Assembly: GCA_023230855.1 (NCBI GenBank)
Contig: JALNWQ010000009.1
Location: forward strand, 132,285 to 196,284
Length of the DNA stretch: 64,000 nt
Origin: Solirubrobacteraceae bacterium
Lineage (GTDB): Bacteria; Actinomycetota; Thermoleophilia; Solirubrobacterales; Solirubrobacteraceae
Reading direction: 5' to 3'
In this document: in pieces, positions 8,409 to 16,903 of the stretch
Position numbering within the stretch: position 1 is the first letter of the stretch
Layout of the letters: every line of letters starts with the position of its first letter
Notes under the pieces: model-generated
The model's input: the letters and a program-made list of their open reading frames with translations, nothing else
The model's database searches: none
Told to the model about the DNA's origin: nothing
Position numbers and translations under genes: made by a program

Positions 8409-9980
8409 CTAGCGGCCCTCCCCCGCGTCGCCGGTCGTCGCGGCGCCCGCGCCGCCCACGCCCTTCCCGGTCGTCGCCCCCGAGCGGTCGAGCGCCCGCT
8501 GCAGGCGCCGCACCATCGAGCGCGCGTCGGCCCGGTCGTCCGGGACCGGCACCGGGGCGGTCCGGCGCGCGGTGCGGGTGCGCGGAGCCGGGGCGGACGC
8601 CGTGCGCAGCGACGGCAGCGGCTGCTCGTGGCAGGGCAGGTCGGGCCGGAACGGCGGCAGGCCGCGGGTGCCGTACCAGACCGGTCGCGCGCCCTGGATC
8701 GCCTGACCGCTCGTGGCGGTGAACGGCCCGACGCCGTCGGCGGCTCCGGCGCTGATGACCGACGTGCCCGCGGTCGGCGCCAGGCGCACCATCGCGCCGT
8801 TGGCGTCGAACGCCCCGCCGCTGGACGCCAGGCCGACCGACATCGACAGCAGCTCCTGCAGGACGTCGTGCCCCGTGGTGTGGTCGCCGTCCTCGATCTT
8901 CGCGGTGAACCCGGGGATGAGCCGCTCGTCGAGGCAGCGCAGGAGCGGCACGGCCTGGCCGAGCGTCGCCCGGCCGGCGTCCGCGAACGCCGGCAGCTCG
9001 TCGAGCAGCGGACGGGCGGCGCGGACGAGCGCGGGGATCTCGGACGGGCGCGACGCGAGCTCGGCCTGGCGGAGCGTGCCGCGGGCGGCGCGCAGCAGCG
9101 CCGGGGTGGCGCGCAACGTCGGTCCCAGGTCGGCGATGAGCCCGTCCAGGTCGGGGAGCGCCGCCCGGACGGCCCGCAACGCCGCCGGGCTCTCGCGGGC
9201 GATCCGCGGCAGCTCGGCGAGCACCGCGCGCAGCTCGGCGTCCTCGCCGGCGAGGGTGCCCATGACGGTGCGCAGCCCGGACAGCGTGCCGCCCAGGCGG
9301 TCGCGACCGGCGGCGAGGGTCGCGGTCAGGCGCTCCGCGTCGCGCAGGAGCTCGCGCAGGTCGCCCGGCTCCTCGCCGCGCAGCGCACGGGTCAGGCGGG
9401 TCGCGTCGCGCAACGTCGGCGGCAGGTCGCGGACGAGCGGCCGGGCGGAGCCGCTGCGGGCCAGCGCCGCGTCGAGCTCCTCGACGGTCGACGTCAGCAG
9501 GGTGCGGGCGTCCTTGTCGAGCGCCCCGACGACCGACGGCAACGACACCGACAACGACGTGTCCTCCAGCGGCACCGTCGCCCCGTCGGCGAGCAGCGGA
9601 CGGTCGGGCGGTCCCGGTTCGACCTGGACGATGTAGCCGCCCTCGAGGAACACCCGCGGGCGGACCTGCAGCCGGGTGCCCTCGCGCAGCGGGGGCGCAT
9701 CGTCGTCGAGCGACAACGTCACCCGGGCGGCGCCGTCGTCGGCGGGATCGACCGCGTCGACCCGGCCGACCTGCACGCCGGCGACGCGGACCGGGGACCC
9801 GACCCGCAGGCCGGACGTCGACCCGAAGATCCCGTGGACCCGGCGACCGTCGCGCCCGCCCGGCAGGCCGCTGCCGGTGACGATGAGGGCGACCGCCAGC
9901 GCCAAGACGGCGACGCCGATCGCGCCGATGACGAGGTACGGCGGCCGGCGGCGGTGCACGCGGGGGGCGATGAGCCTCAT
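8409..9980 (-). CDS. MCE-family protein, fourth of the operon (MceD position)
   Basis: 523 residues. Transmembrane helix at about 15-37, MCE domain with LRVGSPVRVAGVQVGRVDAV and RPRVFLEGGYIVQVEP, then a very long Leu/Ala/Arg helical region interrupted by prolines every 15-20 residues. The basic Pro/Thr/Arg-rich C-terminus ends in a Gly/Ala tail with no known fold. ATG (9978-9980) is preferred because it overlaps the preceding stop by 4 bp (ATGA), as elsewhere in the operon. Confidence 0.9.
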   Translation of the reverse strand: MRLIAPRVHRRRPPYLVIGAIGVAVLALAVALIVTGSGLPGGRDGRRVHGIFGSTSGLRVGSPVRVAGVQVGRVDAVDPADDGAARVTLSLDDDAPPLREGTRLQVRPRVFLEGGYIVQVEPGPPDRPLLADGATVPLEDTSLSVSLPSVVGALDKDARTLLTSTVEELDAALARSGSARPLVRDLPPTLRDATRLTRALRGEEPGDLRELLRDAERLTATLAAGRDRLGGTLSGLRTVMGTLAGEDAELRAVLAELPRIARESPAALRAVRAALPDLDGLIADLGPTLRATPALLRAARGTLRQAELASRPSEIPALVRAARPLLDELPAFADAGRATLGQAVPLLRCLDERLIPGFTAKIEDGDHTTGHDVLQELLSMSVGLASSGGAFDANGAMVRLAPTAGTSVISAGAADGVGPFTATSGQAIQGARPVWYGTRGLPPFRPDLPCHEQPLPSLRTASAPAPRTRTARRTAPVPVPDDRADARSMVRRLQRALDRSGATTGKGVGGAGAATTGDAGEGR

Positions 9981-11428
9981 CGGTCCGTCCCCTCGTGTCG
10001 GTCGAGCAGCCCGGCGCGGCGGGCGCGCTCGGTCGCCTCGGCGGGGGCGCGGATGTCGAGCACGGTGTCGTCGGCGTCCGCCGGCCCGACCCGACGGCCC
10101 TCGGCGTAGCGCGCGTTGCCGGCGGCGCAGCCCCCCGCGTCGGCGCGCGGGTACGGGTCGACGTGGAGGTTGCCGTGCTGCGTCGCGGCCGGCAGCAGCG
10201 CGTCGGGGTCGAGGAAGAGCAGGCCCGACAGCCACGCGCCGGTGCGGTCGCCGCCGTTGACCGCCGCCGGCAGGTTGCGGCCCATGAGCCCGGCCACGCC
10301 ACAGTGGATCTGGGCGTCGCCGAGGGTGCGCACCACGCCCTGCAGCGGCGCGTTGACGAGGTCGAGGTCGGCGAGCACCCGCTCCAGCGGCGCCCGCTGC
10401 GCCGCCAGCCCGCGCAGGATCCGACCGCCGCCGGCGGCGGTCTCGACGATCCGGGTGGCGGGCGACAGGGTCCGGTCGGTGGCGGCCAGCAGCCGCTCCG
10501 CCCCGGCCACCGTGCCGGGCAGGCGGTCGGCGACCGGGGCCAGGCGCGACGCGACGACGCGCAGGTCGCGCAGGACCGGGGTGGCCTCGCGCAGCGCGGT
10601 GGCGCCGGTGGCCATGAGCCCCGGCGCGCGGGCGAGGGTCCGCTCCAGCGCGGGACCGGACGCGTCGAGGGCCGCGAGCACCCGCGTCGCGTCGTCGAGC
10701 AGCGACGGCAGCACCGGTCGCAGGTCGTCGAGGAGGCCCATCGTCGTGTCGACCCGCACGAGGAGCGACTCCAACCGATTGGCCGGGTCGGCCATGAGCG
10801 CCGAGAACCGCCGCAGCCGCGGCAGGAGGGTCGTGGCCGCGTCGACGAGCCCGGCGATCTCGTGCCCGCGTCCGGCGAACGCCGTGCCGGCCTCGTCGAG
10901 GATCCGACGCACGCGGGCGGCGAACGTCGGGTCGACGTCGGCGAGGATGTCGCTGAGCTCGACCATCGGCCGGGCGCGGTCTACGGTGAGCGCACCGTCG
11001 TCGGGCACCGTCGTCGTGGACCGGCCGCGGACGAGGTCGACGTACTTGTTGCCGAAGAGGTTCACCGGCGCGACGGTCACCGTCGAGTCGACCGGCAGCG
11101 GGCCCTGGCCCGGGTCGAGCTGGAGGTCGAGGCGCGCGATGACCGTGCCGTCGTCCTGCGTGTGCGGCGCGATCCGCTCGAGCCGGCCGACGCGCGCCCC
11201 GCCGATCCGCACCTCGTCGCCGCGGACGAGCTGCGCCGCGTCGGGGACGAGGACCGACACCCGCTGGTAGTCGCGCCACGGCAGCCCCCGCGACGCGCCC
11301 CACGAGATGCCGAACACGATCGCCGCGACGAGGATGATGGCGACGCCGAAGGCGCCGGCACGCGCCTCGAGCCGGTCGAGCGGGTCGCGGCGGCCGATCG
11401 TCGGCGGGCGGCGCGGCGCGGGGCTCAT
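9977..11428 (-). CDS. MCE-family protein, third of the operon (MceC position)
   Basis: 483 residues. Transmembrane helix at about 25-45 (GVAIILVAAIVFGISWG), MCE domain with LVRGDEVRIGGARVGRLERI and the family signature LFGNKYVDLV, followed by a long helical region. The C-terminal part has single Cys residues (IHCGVAG, GGCAAGN). It overlaps both neighbours by 4 bp, so the central mce genes are translationally coupled. Confidence 0.9.
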   Translation of the reverse strand: MSPAPRRPPTIGRRDPLDRLEARAGAFGVAIILVAAIVFGISWGASRGLPWRDYQRVSVLVPDAAQLVRGDEVRIGGARVGRLERIAPHTQDDGTVIARLDLQLDPGQGPLPVDSTVTVAPVNLFGNKYVDLVRGRSTTTVPDDGALTVDRARPMVELSDILADVDPTFAARVRRILDEAGTAFAGRGHEIAGLVDAATTLLPRLRRFSALMADPANRLESLLVRVDTTMGLLDDLRPVLPSLLDDATRVLAALDASGPALERTLARAPGLMATGATALREATPVLRDLRVVASRLAPVADRLPGTVAGAERLLAATDRTLSPATRIVETAAGGGRILRGLAAQRAPLERVLADLDLVNAPLQGVVRTLGDAQIHCGVAGLMGRNLPAAVNGGDRTGAWLSGLLFLDPDALLPAATQHGNLHVDPYPRADAGGCAAGNARYAEGRRVGPADADDTVLDIRAPAEATERARRAGLLDRHEGTDR

Positions 11429-12681
11429 CGGGCGCCTCCACGGGCCGCGGCGGCCGGTCCGGGGCGCGTCGGCGTGCCGGCCGCCGCCTCGTCGCGCTGC
11501 CACGCCGAGCAGCCCTCCACGGGCTGGTGGGCGAAGATCATGCAGCGGTTGAGGAGGATGTGCCCGCCGAAGAGGTGGCCGTTGACGTCGTACCGCGACA
11601 GCGCCGACCCGGCGTAGTAGAGGAACGACCACAGCCCCTCGAAGAACCCGGCGTCGCGCAGCGCGACGAGGGTGCGGTCGCTCTCGGTGACCGTCGGGGT
11701 GGCGTTGCGCAGGCCGCGGTCGGCGACCGGCAGCAGCGGCGCCAGGTCGCGCATGCCGGTGCGGACCTCGCGCAGCGGCCCGGTGATCCGGCGCAGCGTG
11801 CGGTCGGCGGTGCGGATGACCGGTCCGGCGCGCCGGCCGAGGCGCACGAGGCCCGGCGCCGCACGGTCGCCGGCGGCGAGCAGCGGCTCGGCGCGGTCGC
11901 TCAGGACGTCGAGCTCGCGCAGCGCCGGCGCGGCCGCGTCGAGCAGCGCGGGCATCCGCCGCAGCGTCGCCTCGAGCTCGGGGGCGCGCCGCGCCACGCG
12001 TCGGGTCACCGCGCGGCCGGTCGTCGTCAGGCGGTGCAGGCTGCCGCGGCGGTCGGAGAGGACCGCCATCACCCGCTGGGTGCGCTCGACGGTGGAGCGC
12101 AATCGCGACCGCTGACGGTCGAGGATCGCCAGCAGCCGGTCCGCCTCGCGCATGGCCGGGTTCGTGCGGCGCAGGATCCGGTTGAGGTCGTCGCCGGAGG
12201 CGCTGAGGCCCAGGCCGAGCTGGCTCACGAGGACGCGGGCGCGCTCGCCGGTGGGGACCGACCACAGGTTGAGGAGGTCGGCGAGGTTGACCGGGCGGGT
12301 CGTGCCGTCGACGGGCACCGTCGGCACGCCGTCCGGGCCCTCGGCGAGCGGCCCGGCGCCGGGGGTGCCCGGGTCGCAGTCGACGAAGTTCTCGGCGATG
12401 AGCCCCTCGGGCCGCACCCCGCACTCGGCGTCGCGGCGGAACGCGCCGACGTCGCCGTCGACGAGCAGCGACACGCGGGCGTGGCGGTCGTCGGTGAGCG
12501 TGATGGCGGTGATCCGGCCGACCCGGGCGCCGGCGACCTTGACGAGCGACCCCTCCTGGAGCCCGCGGGCGCTGTCGAAGACGACGTCGACGCGATGCCC
12601 GTCGTCGCCGCCGTCGCGCAGGGCGAGCACGGCGACGACCGCCACGACCGCCAGCAGCGGCAGGATCATCCACCGGGTCAC
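11425..12681 (-). CDS. MCE-family protein, second of the operon (MceB position)
   Basis: 418 residues from a GTG that overlaps the previous stop (CAGTGACC). The next-upstream start would extend 14 residues into the preceding gene and is less likely. N-terminal transmembrane helix (WMILPLLAVVAVVAVLAL), MCE domain (GLQEGSLVKVAGARVGRITA, RPEGLIAENFVDCDPG), a long helical part, and a conserved-looking end with FGGHILLNRCMIFAHQP. The FVDCDPG cysteine and the late cysteines could form a disulfide outside the membrane. Confidence 0.9.
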   Translation of the reverse strand: MTRWMILPLLAVVAVVAVLALRDGGDDGHRVDVVFDSARGLQEGSLVKVAGARVGRITAITLTDDRHARVSLLVDGDVGAFRRDAECGVRPEGLIAENFVDCDPGTPGAGPLAEGPDGVPTVPVDGTTRPVNLADLLNLWSVPTGERARVLVSQLGLGLSASGDDLNRILRRTNPAMREADRLLAILDRQRSRLRSTVERTQRVMAVLSDRRGSLHRLTTTGRAVTRRVARRAPELEATLRRMPALLDAAAPALRELDVLSDRAEPLLAAGDRAAPGLVRLGRRAGPVIRTADRTLRRITGPLREVRTGMRDLAPLLPVADRGLRNATPTVTESDRTLVALRDAGFFEGLWSFLYYAGSALSRYDVNGHLFGGHILLNRCMIFAHQPVEGCSAWQRDEAAAGTPTRPGPAAAARGGAR

Positions 12682-14000
12682 TGGTCGTGCCCCCGGTCGC
12701 AGGTGATGCCGGACGGGACCCACGGACTCGACCCGTCGGCCGTCGCCGGGGCGGCGGCGCCGGGGCAGCGGTTCGTCCGGCCGGTGCGGAACCCGTCCTG
12801 GGCGAAGAGCCCCGGCACGATCCCCGGGTCGGGCAGGCCCTCCAGCAGCCCGCCGCCGGCGTTGAGGCTCACCCGCGCGTACATGCCGTTGGCGTCGTAG
12901 TAGCCGCCGGACGCCCCGGCGAACGCCGACGTGAACCCGGCGAGCACGTCGGGGACGTACGGCGCGATCCGGGTCATGAGCGGCCGGACCGACCGGAACG
13001 TCGTGTGCGCCTTCTGCAGCCCGTCGTCGATCTCGGGCAGCATCGCCGGCACCCGATCCAGCAGCGGCCGGGCGCGCCGGACGAGGTCGCGGCCGCCGTC
13101 GATCGTGCGCAGCAGCGCCGGGGTGGCGCGGCGCAGCCGGGCGGCGACGTCGAGCAGCGGGTCGACGAGCGGGCCGGCGGCGGCGATCGTCGGCTCCAGC
13201 GCGCGCAGCGTCGGGCGGGCGCGGCGCAGCGTCGCGGTCGCCTCGCGCAGCAACCCCGGGGCGTGGTCGACGAGGTCGGCGAGGTCGCTGCGCCGCTCGA
13301 CGAGCGTGCGCGCCACTCGGCGCGTCGACGCCAGGCCGGAGCGCAGGTCCTCCTCGTGCTCGACGAGCGTGCCGGTGAGCGCGTCGGTGCTGCGCAGCAG
13401 CCGGTCGAGCGTCTCCTCCTGCCCCGACACGTCGCGCAGGACGTCGCGGACGGCGTAGAACGCAGGCGAGGCCTCGCGAAGCGCCGCGTTTCCGCCGGCG
13501 CCGGTGCGGGCGAGGTTGCCGTCGGCGCGTCGGATCATCCGAGCGAGCCGCTCGCGGGTGTCGTCGTCGAGGCTCGCGAGCAGGTGGTCGAGGTCGACGA
13601 TCCCGCGGACGTTGGCCGGGTCGATCGCGCCGCCGTCGGGGATCGTCGCCGCGGACGCGCCGTCGGTCGTCGGCGGGATCTCGAGCGCGACGACGCGGTT
13701 GGCCTGCCCGGCCAGGCCGCCGGGGGCTATCGTGGCGTGCACCGTGCGGGGCAGCGGCCGCCAGCGCGGCTCGTCGATCCGCAGCTCCACCTCGGCCCGG
13801 CGGTCGCGGGCCAGGCGCACGGCGGTGACCTGCCCGACGGGCAGTCCGGCGACGGTCACGTGGTTGCCGACGACGAGCTGTCCGGCGTCGGGCGTCACCA
13901 TCGTCACGCGGTACCGCTCCCCGCCGGTGAGGAGCACGACGGCGACGACCACCGCGACGAGCGCGAGGAGCACGGGCAGCGCACGGGCCGGACGCAGCAC
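12678..14000 (-). CDS. MCE-family protein, first of the operon (MceA position)
   Basis: 440 residues from GTG, 62 bp after the second permease gene. Transmembrane helix at about 7-26, MCE domain with QLVVGNHVTVAGLPVGQVTAV and PGGLAGQANRVVALE, then the helical stalk. The C-terminus has YYDANGMYARVSLNAGGGL and two cysteines. As in actinobacterial mce loci, the first Mce follows the two YrbE permeases directly. The ATPase of such systems (MceG/Mkl) is usually encoded elsewhere and is absent here. Confidence 0.9.
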   Translation of the reverse strand: MLRPARALPVLLALVAVVVAVVLLTGGERYRVTMVTPDAGQLVVGNHVTVAGLPVGQVTAVRLARDRRAEVELRIDEPRWRPLPRTVHATIAPGGLAGQANRVVALEIPPTTDGASAATIPDGGAIDPANVRGIVDLDHLLASLDDDTRERLARMIRRADGNLARTGAGGNAALREASPAFYAVRDVLRDVSGQEETLDRLLRSTDALTGTLVEHEEDLRSGLASTRRVARTLVERRSDLADLVDHAPGLLREATATLRRARPTLRALEPTIAAAGPLVDPLLDVAARLRRATPALLRTIDGGRDLVRRARPLLDRVPAMLPEIDDGLQKAHTTFRSVRPLMTRIAPYVPDVLAGFTSAFAGASGGYYDANGMYARVSLNAGGGLLEGLPDPGIVPGLFAQDGFRTGRTNRCPGAAAPATADGSSPWVPSGITCDRGHDQ

Positions 14001-14062
14001 GTCAGGCGCCCACCACGGGTCGCGGGGCGTCGCCCCGGCACGGAGGACCGGTCATCCGCACG

Positions 14063-14848
14063 TCAGCCGCCCACCGGGGATCGTGGGTCGCCGCCCCAGA
14101 ACAGCTGGGTGGTGAGCAGCCCGATGGCGTGGATGCCGACGATGTTCACCGCCATCGACCGTGCCGTCGCGGTGCCCACCCCCACCGGTCCGCCGCTGGC
14201 GTTGTAGCCGAAGTAGCAGGCGACGAGGATGACGAACCCCGACATCGTCATGCCCTTGACGAGCGAGAAGACGAGGTCGGTCGGGGTCTGGAACACCCAG
14301 AAGATCTCGAGGTAGGCGGCCGGTGACACCCGCGCGATCTGGATGACGACCGCCACGTAGGACCCGGCGAACGCGACCCCCATCGCGATGACGAACACGA
14401 ACGGCAGCACGACCATCATCCCCAGCAGCCGCGTGGCCGCCAGGAAGTTGACCGGGTCGAACCCCATGACCTCGAGCGCGTCGATCTCGTCCGAGATCCG
14501 CATCGCTCCGAGCTCGGCGACGATGCCGGTCCCGACCTTCGCCGCCATCATGTACCCGAACGCGTACGGCGCGACCTCGCGCAGGTTGCACAGCGCGGTG
14601 AACGCCCCCGACACCGACGGCGCCCCGACCGCCTGCACCCCGTAGGCGGCCTGGATCCCGCACTGCAGGCCCAGCGCGAACACCATGAGGAAGATGACGC
14701 CGACCGACCCGGTGATGAAGACCCCGGCCTGGCGGACCGCCTCGCCGAAGAACCGCAGCACCCGCCCGGTCAGGACCCGGACGATGATCGACCACGAGAA
14801 GTGGAGGATCTCGCCGACGAGCTCGATCCCGTTGCGCAGCGCGAGCAT
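14063..14848 (-). CDS. YrbE/MlaE-family ABC permease, second of the pair
   Basis: 261 residues with about five or six membrane segments. The family signature is clear: ELGAMRISDEIDALEVMGFD, the cytoplasmic loop thought to contact the ATPase. VLVACYFGYNASGGPVGVG, with TARSMAVNIVGIH close behind, is the conserved C-terminal region. This intact copy shows what the neighbour should look like. Its ATG shares one base with the stop of the first permease read in its tail frame (TGATG), which implies that the tail frame was recently functional. It supplies half of the membrane channel of the Mce importer. Confidence 0.92.
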   Translation of the reverse strand: MLALRNGIELVGEILHFSWSIIVRVLTGRVLRFFGEAVRQAGVFITGSVGVIFLMVFALGLQCGIQAAYGVQAVGAPSVSGAFTALCNLREVAPYAFGYMMAAKVGTGIVAELGAMRISDEIDALEVMGFDPVNFLAATRLLGMMVVLPFVFVIAMGVAFAGSYVAVVIQIARVSPAAYLEIFWVFQTPTDLVFSLVKGMTMSGFVILVACYFGYNASGGPVGVGTATARSMAVNIVGIHAIGLLTTQLFWGGDPRSPVGG

Positions 14849-14975
14849 CAGCGGACCGCCGACAGCTCGGGGCTGATCGCCAGCAGCGTCTGGGTGAACG
14901 CGTAGTCGACCAGGCCGATGGCGAGGAAGGTCAGGACGACGGCCTGGTTCACCGCGCGGCCGACGCCGGCCGGCC
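14848..14975 (-). pseudogene. Out-of-frame 3' end of the first YrbE permease
   Basis: A minus-strand frame shifted relative to the upstream permease encodes GPAGVGRAVNQAVVLTFLAI and a hydrophobic helix, ending in SPELSAVR and a TGA that overlaps the start of the next permease. This is the expected C-terminus of YrbE. It has no start of its own. Joining it to the upstream frame needs one inserted base in a G/C run. The preserved stop/start overlap argues the shift is very recent or an error. Confidence 0.8.
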
Positions 14976-15644
14976 CTCGGCGTGCAGGCCCTTGTAGCAG
15001 CAGACGATCGCGATGATCCCGCCGAAGATCGCGGTCTTGAGGAACGCCGCGGCGATCTCGAGCGCCGCCGCGTTGTTGAAGTACGCGTGGAAGAACACGC
15101 CGGGCGTGGAGTCGTTGATGACCGCCACGAGCACCCCGGCGAGGGTGCCGAACACCAGGGCGTAGACGTTGAGGACCATCGTGACGAAGACGAGCGCGAG
15201 GAACCGCGGCACGACGAGGTTCGTCACCGGGTCGACGCCGAGGACCGACAGCGCGTCGAGCTCCTCGCGGACCTTGCGCGCGCCGAGGTCGGCGCACATC
15301 GCGGTGCCGGCCACCCCGGCGACGACGATCGCGCAGACGAGCGGCGCGAACTCGCGGATGACGGTGATCGCGAACAGGCCGCCCAGTCGGTCGATCGCGC
15401 CGAAGAGGTTGAGGAACCCGGCGGCCTGGATGCCCGCCGGCCCGTACGACATCGCGACCGCCGCGAGGACGAGCGGCATCCATCCGACGCGCAGCGCGAA
15501 CGCGATCTGGGCGGCGAGCTCGGGACCGAACGCCGTCGGGGTCCGGATGATCGCCCGGACCGTGCGCAGGGTCAGGACGCCCATCGACCCGACCGTGCTC
15601 GGCAGCTCCGTCAGCGCTCCTCTCCCCACCGCCGACGACGCCAT
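14949..15644 (-). CDS. YrbE/MlaE-family ABC permease, first of the pair (frame interrupted near its 3' end)
   Basis: The uninterrupted frame gives 231 residues: an N-terminal amphipathic part, four or so membrane helices, and the loop MCADLGARKVREELDALSVL with GVDPVTN following. It then reaches CCYKGLHAEG and runs into an unrelated tail (RPASAAR, stop). YrbE proteins normally continue with GGPAGVGRAVN and a last membrane helix. That sequence is present in another frame at 14848-14975. One base appears to be missing in the GGGCC run near 14972-14976. Either this is a sequence error or the operon's first permease has lost its last helix. Confidence 0.85.
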   Translation of the reverse strand: MASSAVGRGALTELPSTVGSMGVLTLRTVRAIIRTPTAFGPELAAQIAFALRVGWMPLVLAAVAMSYGPAGIQAAGFLNLFGAIDRLGGLFAITVIREFAPLVCAIVVAGVAGTAMCADLGARKVREELDALSVLGVDPVTNLVVPRFLALVFVTMVLNVYALVFGTLAGVLVAVINDSTPGVFFHAYFNNAAALEIAAAFLKTAIFGGIIAIVCCYKGLHAEGRPASAAR

Positions 15645-15656
15645 GTCAGTGCGCCC

Positions 15657-15672
15657 CCCGTGACGTCACGGG
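15657..15672. promoter_or_regulatory. 16-bp perfect palindrome just upstream of the yrbE-mce operon
   Basis: The sequence CCCGTGACGTCACGGG reads the same on both strands and sits 13 bp upstream of the first permease ATG, in the 95-bp gap after the DUF2236 gene. Its position suggests an operator controlling the mce operon. The binding protein is unknown; a GntR- or TetR-type dimer is possible. Confidence 0.45.
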
Positions 15673-15739
15673 CGCCCGGCCACGGATCGTGGTCGAAGCC
15701 CGGCGCGTCCGCGGGCGACGCCGATGCGGACGACCGGGG

Positions 15740-16765
15740 TCACGGCCGGGACGACCCGGGGGTCTCGATGTCGAGCGCGACCCGGTCGACGGCGCGGCTG
15801 CGGGTGGTGCGGCCGCGCAACCACAGGTACCACGGCCCGGCGGAGCGCAGCGGCGGGGTGAGCATCATCGGCAGCGACGCGGCCCGGCCGAGCGCCCCGA
15901 CGACGCGGAACGCGCGCTGCCGGGCCGGCCCCCACGGGATGCCCAGGCGCGAGCGCAGGTCCGGGTCCATGAGCCCCCCGGTGACGATGAGCATGAGCTC
16001 CCCGGCCGGCGCGCTGACGAGCCGCCAGAGCGGTCGCGGGATCCGTCGCGACGGTGGCGCGGGCCCGCGCAGCAGGGTGAGGACCTGGTCGACCGCCTCG
16101 TTGTGCCCGAGCCGCTCGGCCACCATCCGGTCGCGCAGGACCTGGGCCTCGGCCCACGTCTCCGGCAGGTCGCGGTCGCGGATGCCGAGCAGCCGACCGG
16201 CCTTGCGCCAGTCGTGCCAGAGCGCCTCCTCCTGGGCGGCGCTCAGGCGTCGGCCCATGTGGCGGTGGGCCTGGATCATCCCCTCGCCGAGGGTGAGGTG
16301 GACCCAGGCGTACGCCTCGGGCTCCAGCGCGTGGTACCGCGTGCCGTCCGGCCCGACGCCCTTGATCCGCTTGTGCGACACCCGGATCTTGCGGCCCATC
16401 GCGGCGGCGTGCTCGGGCCGGCCGTTGCCGATCGTCGTCGCGTAGTCGAGCGTGCGCAGCAGCCGGCCCCACGGGTCGGTGAGGAACGTCGAGTGCTCGG
16501 CGACGCCGGCGCCGACGGTCGGGTGCGACACCTGGAGCAGGAGCGCGTAGACCGACGCGGCCATGACGCGCACGTCGCTGCCGTGGGTCCAGACGAGCGA
16601 CCCGCGGCCGGGCGCGTAGAGCGCGGCGTCGGCCGGGTCGGGGATGAGCGGGTCGGCCGACGGGCGGTCGGCTCCCGCGTCGGCCCGGCCCGCCGCGGGC
16701 GCCACGTCGTCGTCGACCGCGCCGTCCGGCGTCGTCCGGCCGTCGGTGTGGGACCCGTCATGCAC
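15740..16765 (-). CDS. Oxygenase MpaB-like (DUF2236) protein
   Basis: 341 residues from GTG (16763-16765), preceded by a strong GGGAGG ribosome-binding site 6 bp away; a longer in-frame ATG lacks one. DUF2236 proteins include latex-clearing rubber oxygenase and MpaB and usually bind haem b. Visible conserved pieces are LLQVSHPTVGAGVAEHS, HLTLGEGMIQAHRHMG and the histidines and arginines around them, candidate haem ligands. There is no signal peptide. It lies between the mce operon and an ABC1 kinase and has the 31-bp operator upstream. Oxidative cleavage of a lipid or isoprenoid imported by Mce is a reasonable guess. Confidence 0.8.
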   Translation of the reverse strand: MHDGSHTDGRTTPDGAVDDDVAPAAGRADAGADRPSADPLIPDPADAALYAPGRGSLVWTHGSDVRVMAASVYALLLQVSHPTVGAGVAEHSTFLTDPWGRLLRTLDYATTIGNGRPEHAAAMGRKIRVSHKRIKGVGPDGTRYHALEPEAYAWVHLTLGEGMIQAHRHMGRRLSAAQEEALWHDWRKAGRLLGIRDRDLPETWAEAQVLRDRMVAERLGHNEAVDQVLTLLRGPAPPSRRIPRPLWRLVSAPAGELMLIVTGGLMDPDLRSRLGIPWGPARQRAFRVVGALGRAASLPMMLTPPLRSAGPWYLWLRGRTTRSRAVDRVALDIETPGSSRP

Positions 16766-16819
16766 CGTGGACCTCCCTGTCGCCCTCGCCACCGCCGGAC
16801 CCTACCACCGGTCGGCACG

Positions 16820-16850
16820 CGTGGTACGAAATCCGTCGATCCGTACCACG
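16820..16850. promoter_or_regulatory. 31-bp inverted-repeat operator upstream of the DUF2236 gene
   Basis: Perfect 9-bp arms CGTGGTACG and CGTACCACG flank the 13-bp spacer AAATCCGTCGATC. A second site with the same total length, spacer length and nearly the same spacer lies upstream of the acyl-CoA dehydrogenase gene (19515-19545). It is placed 55 bp upstream of the GTG start, a typical repressor position. The TetR gene at 19637-20266 is the nearest candidate binder. Confidence 0.6.
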
Positions 16851-16903
16851 ACGGGTCGTGCGGGTACCGGCTCCCCGGTCGCGACGGACCCACGGGCCGC
16901 CGG

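Noticed and set aside
5952..10109. A 1385-codon open frame on the plus strand across the mce genes
   Set aside because: It is antisense to clear MCE proteins, is Arg/Ser/Pro-rich without domains, and results from high GC at third codon positions.
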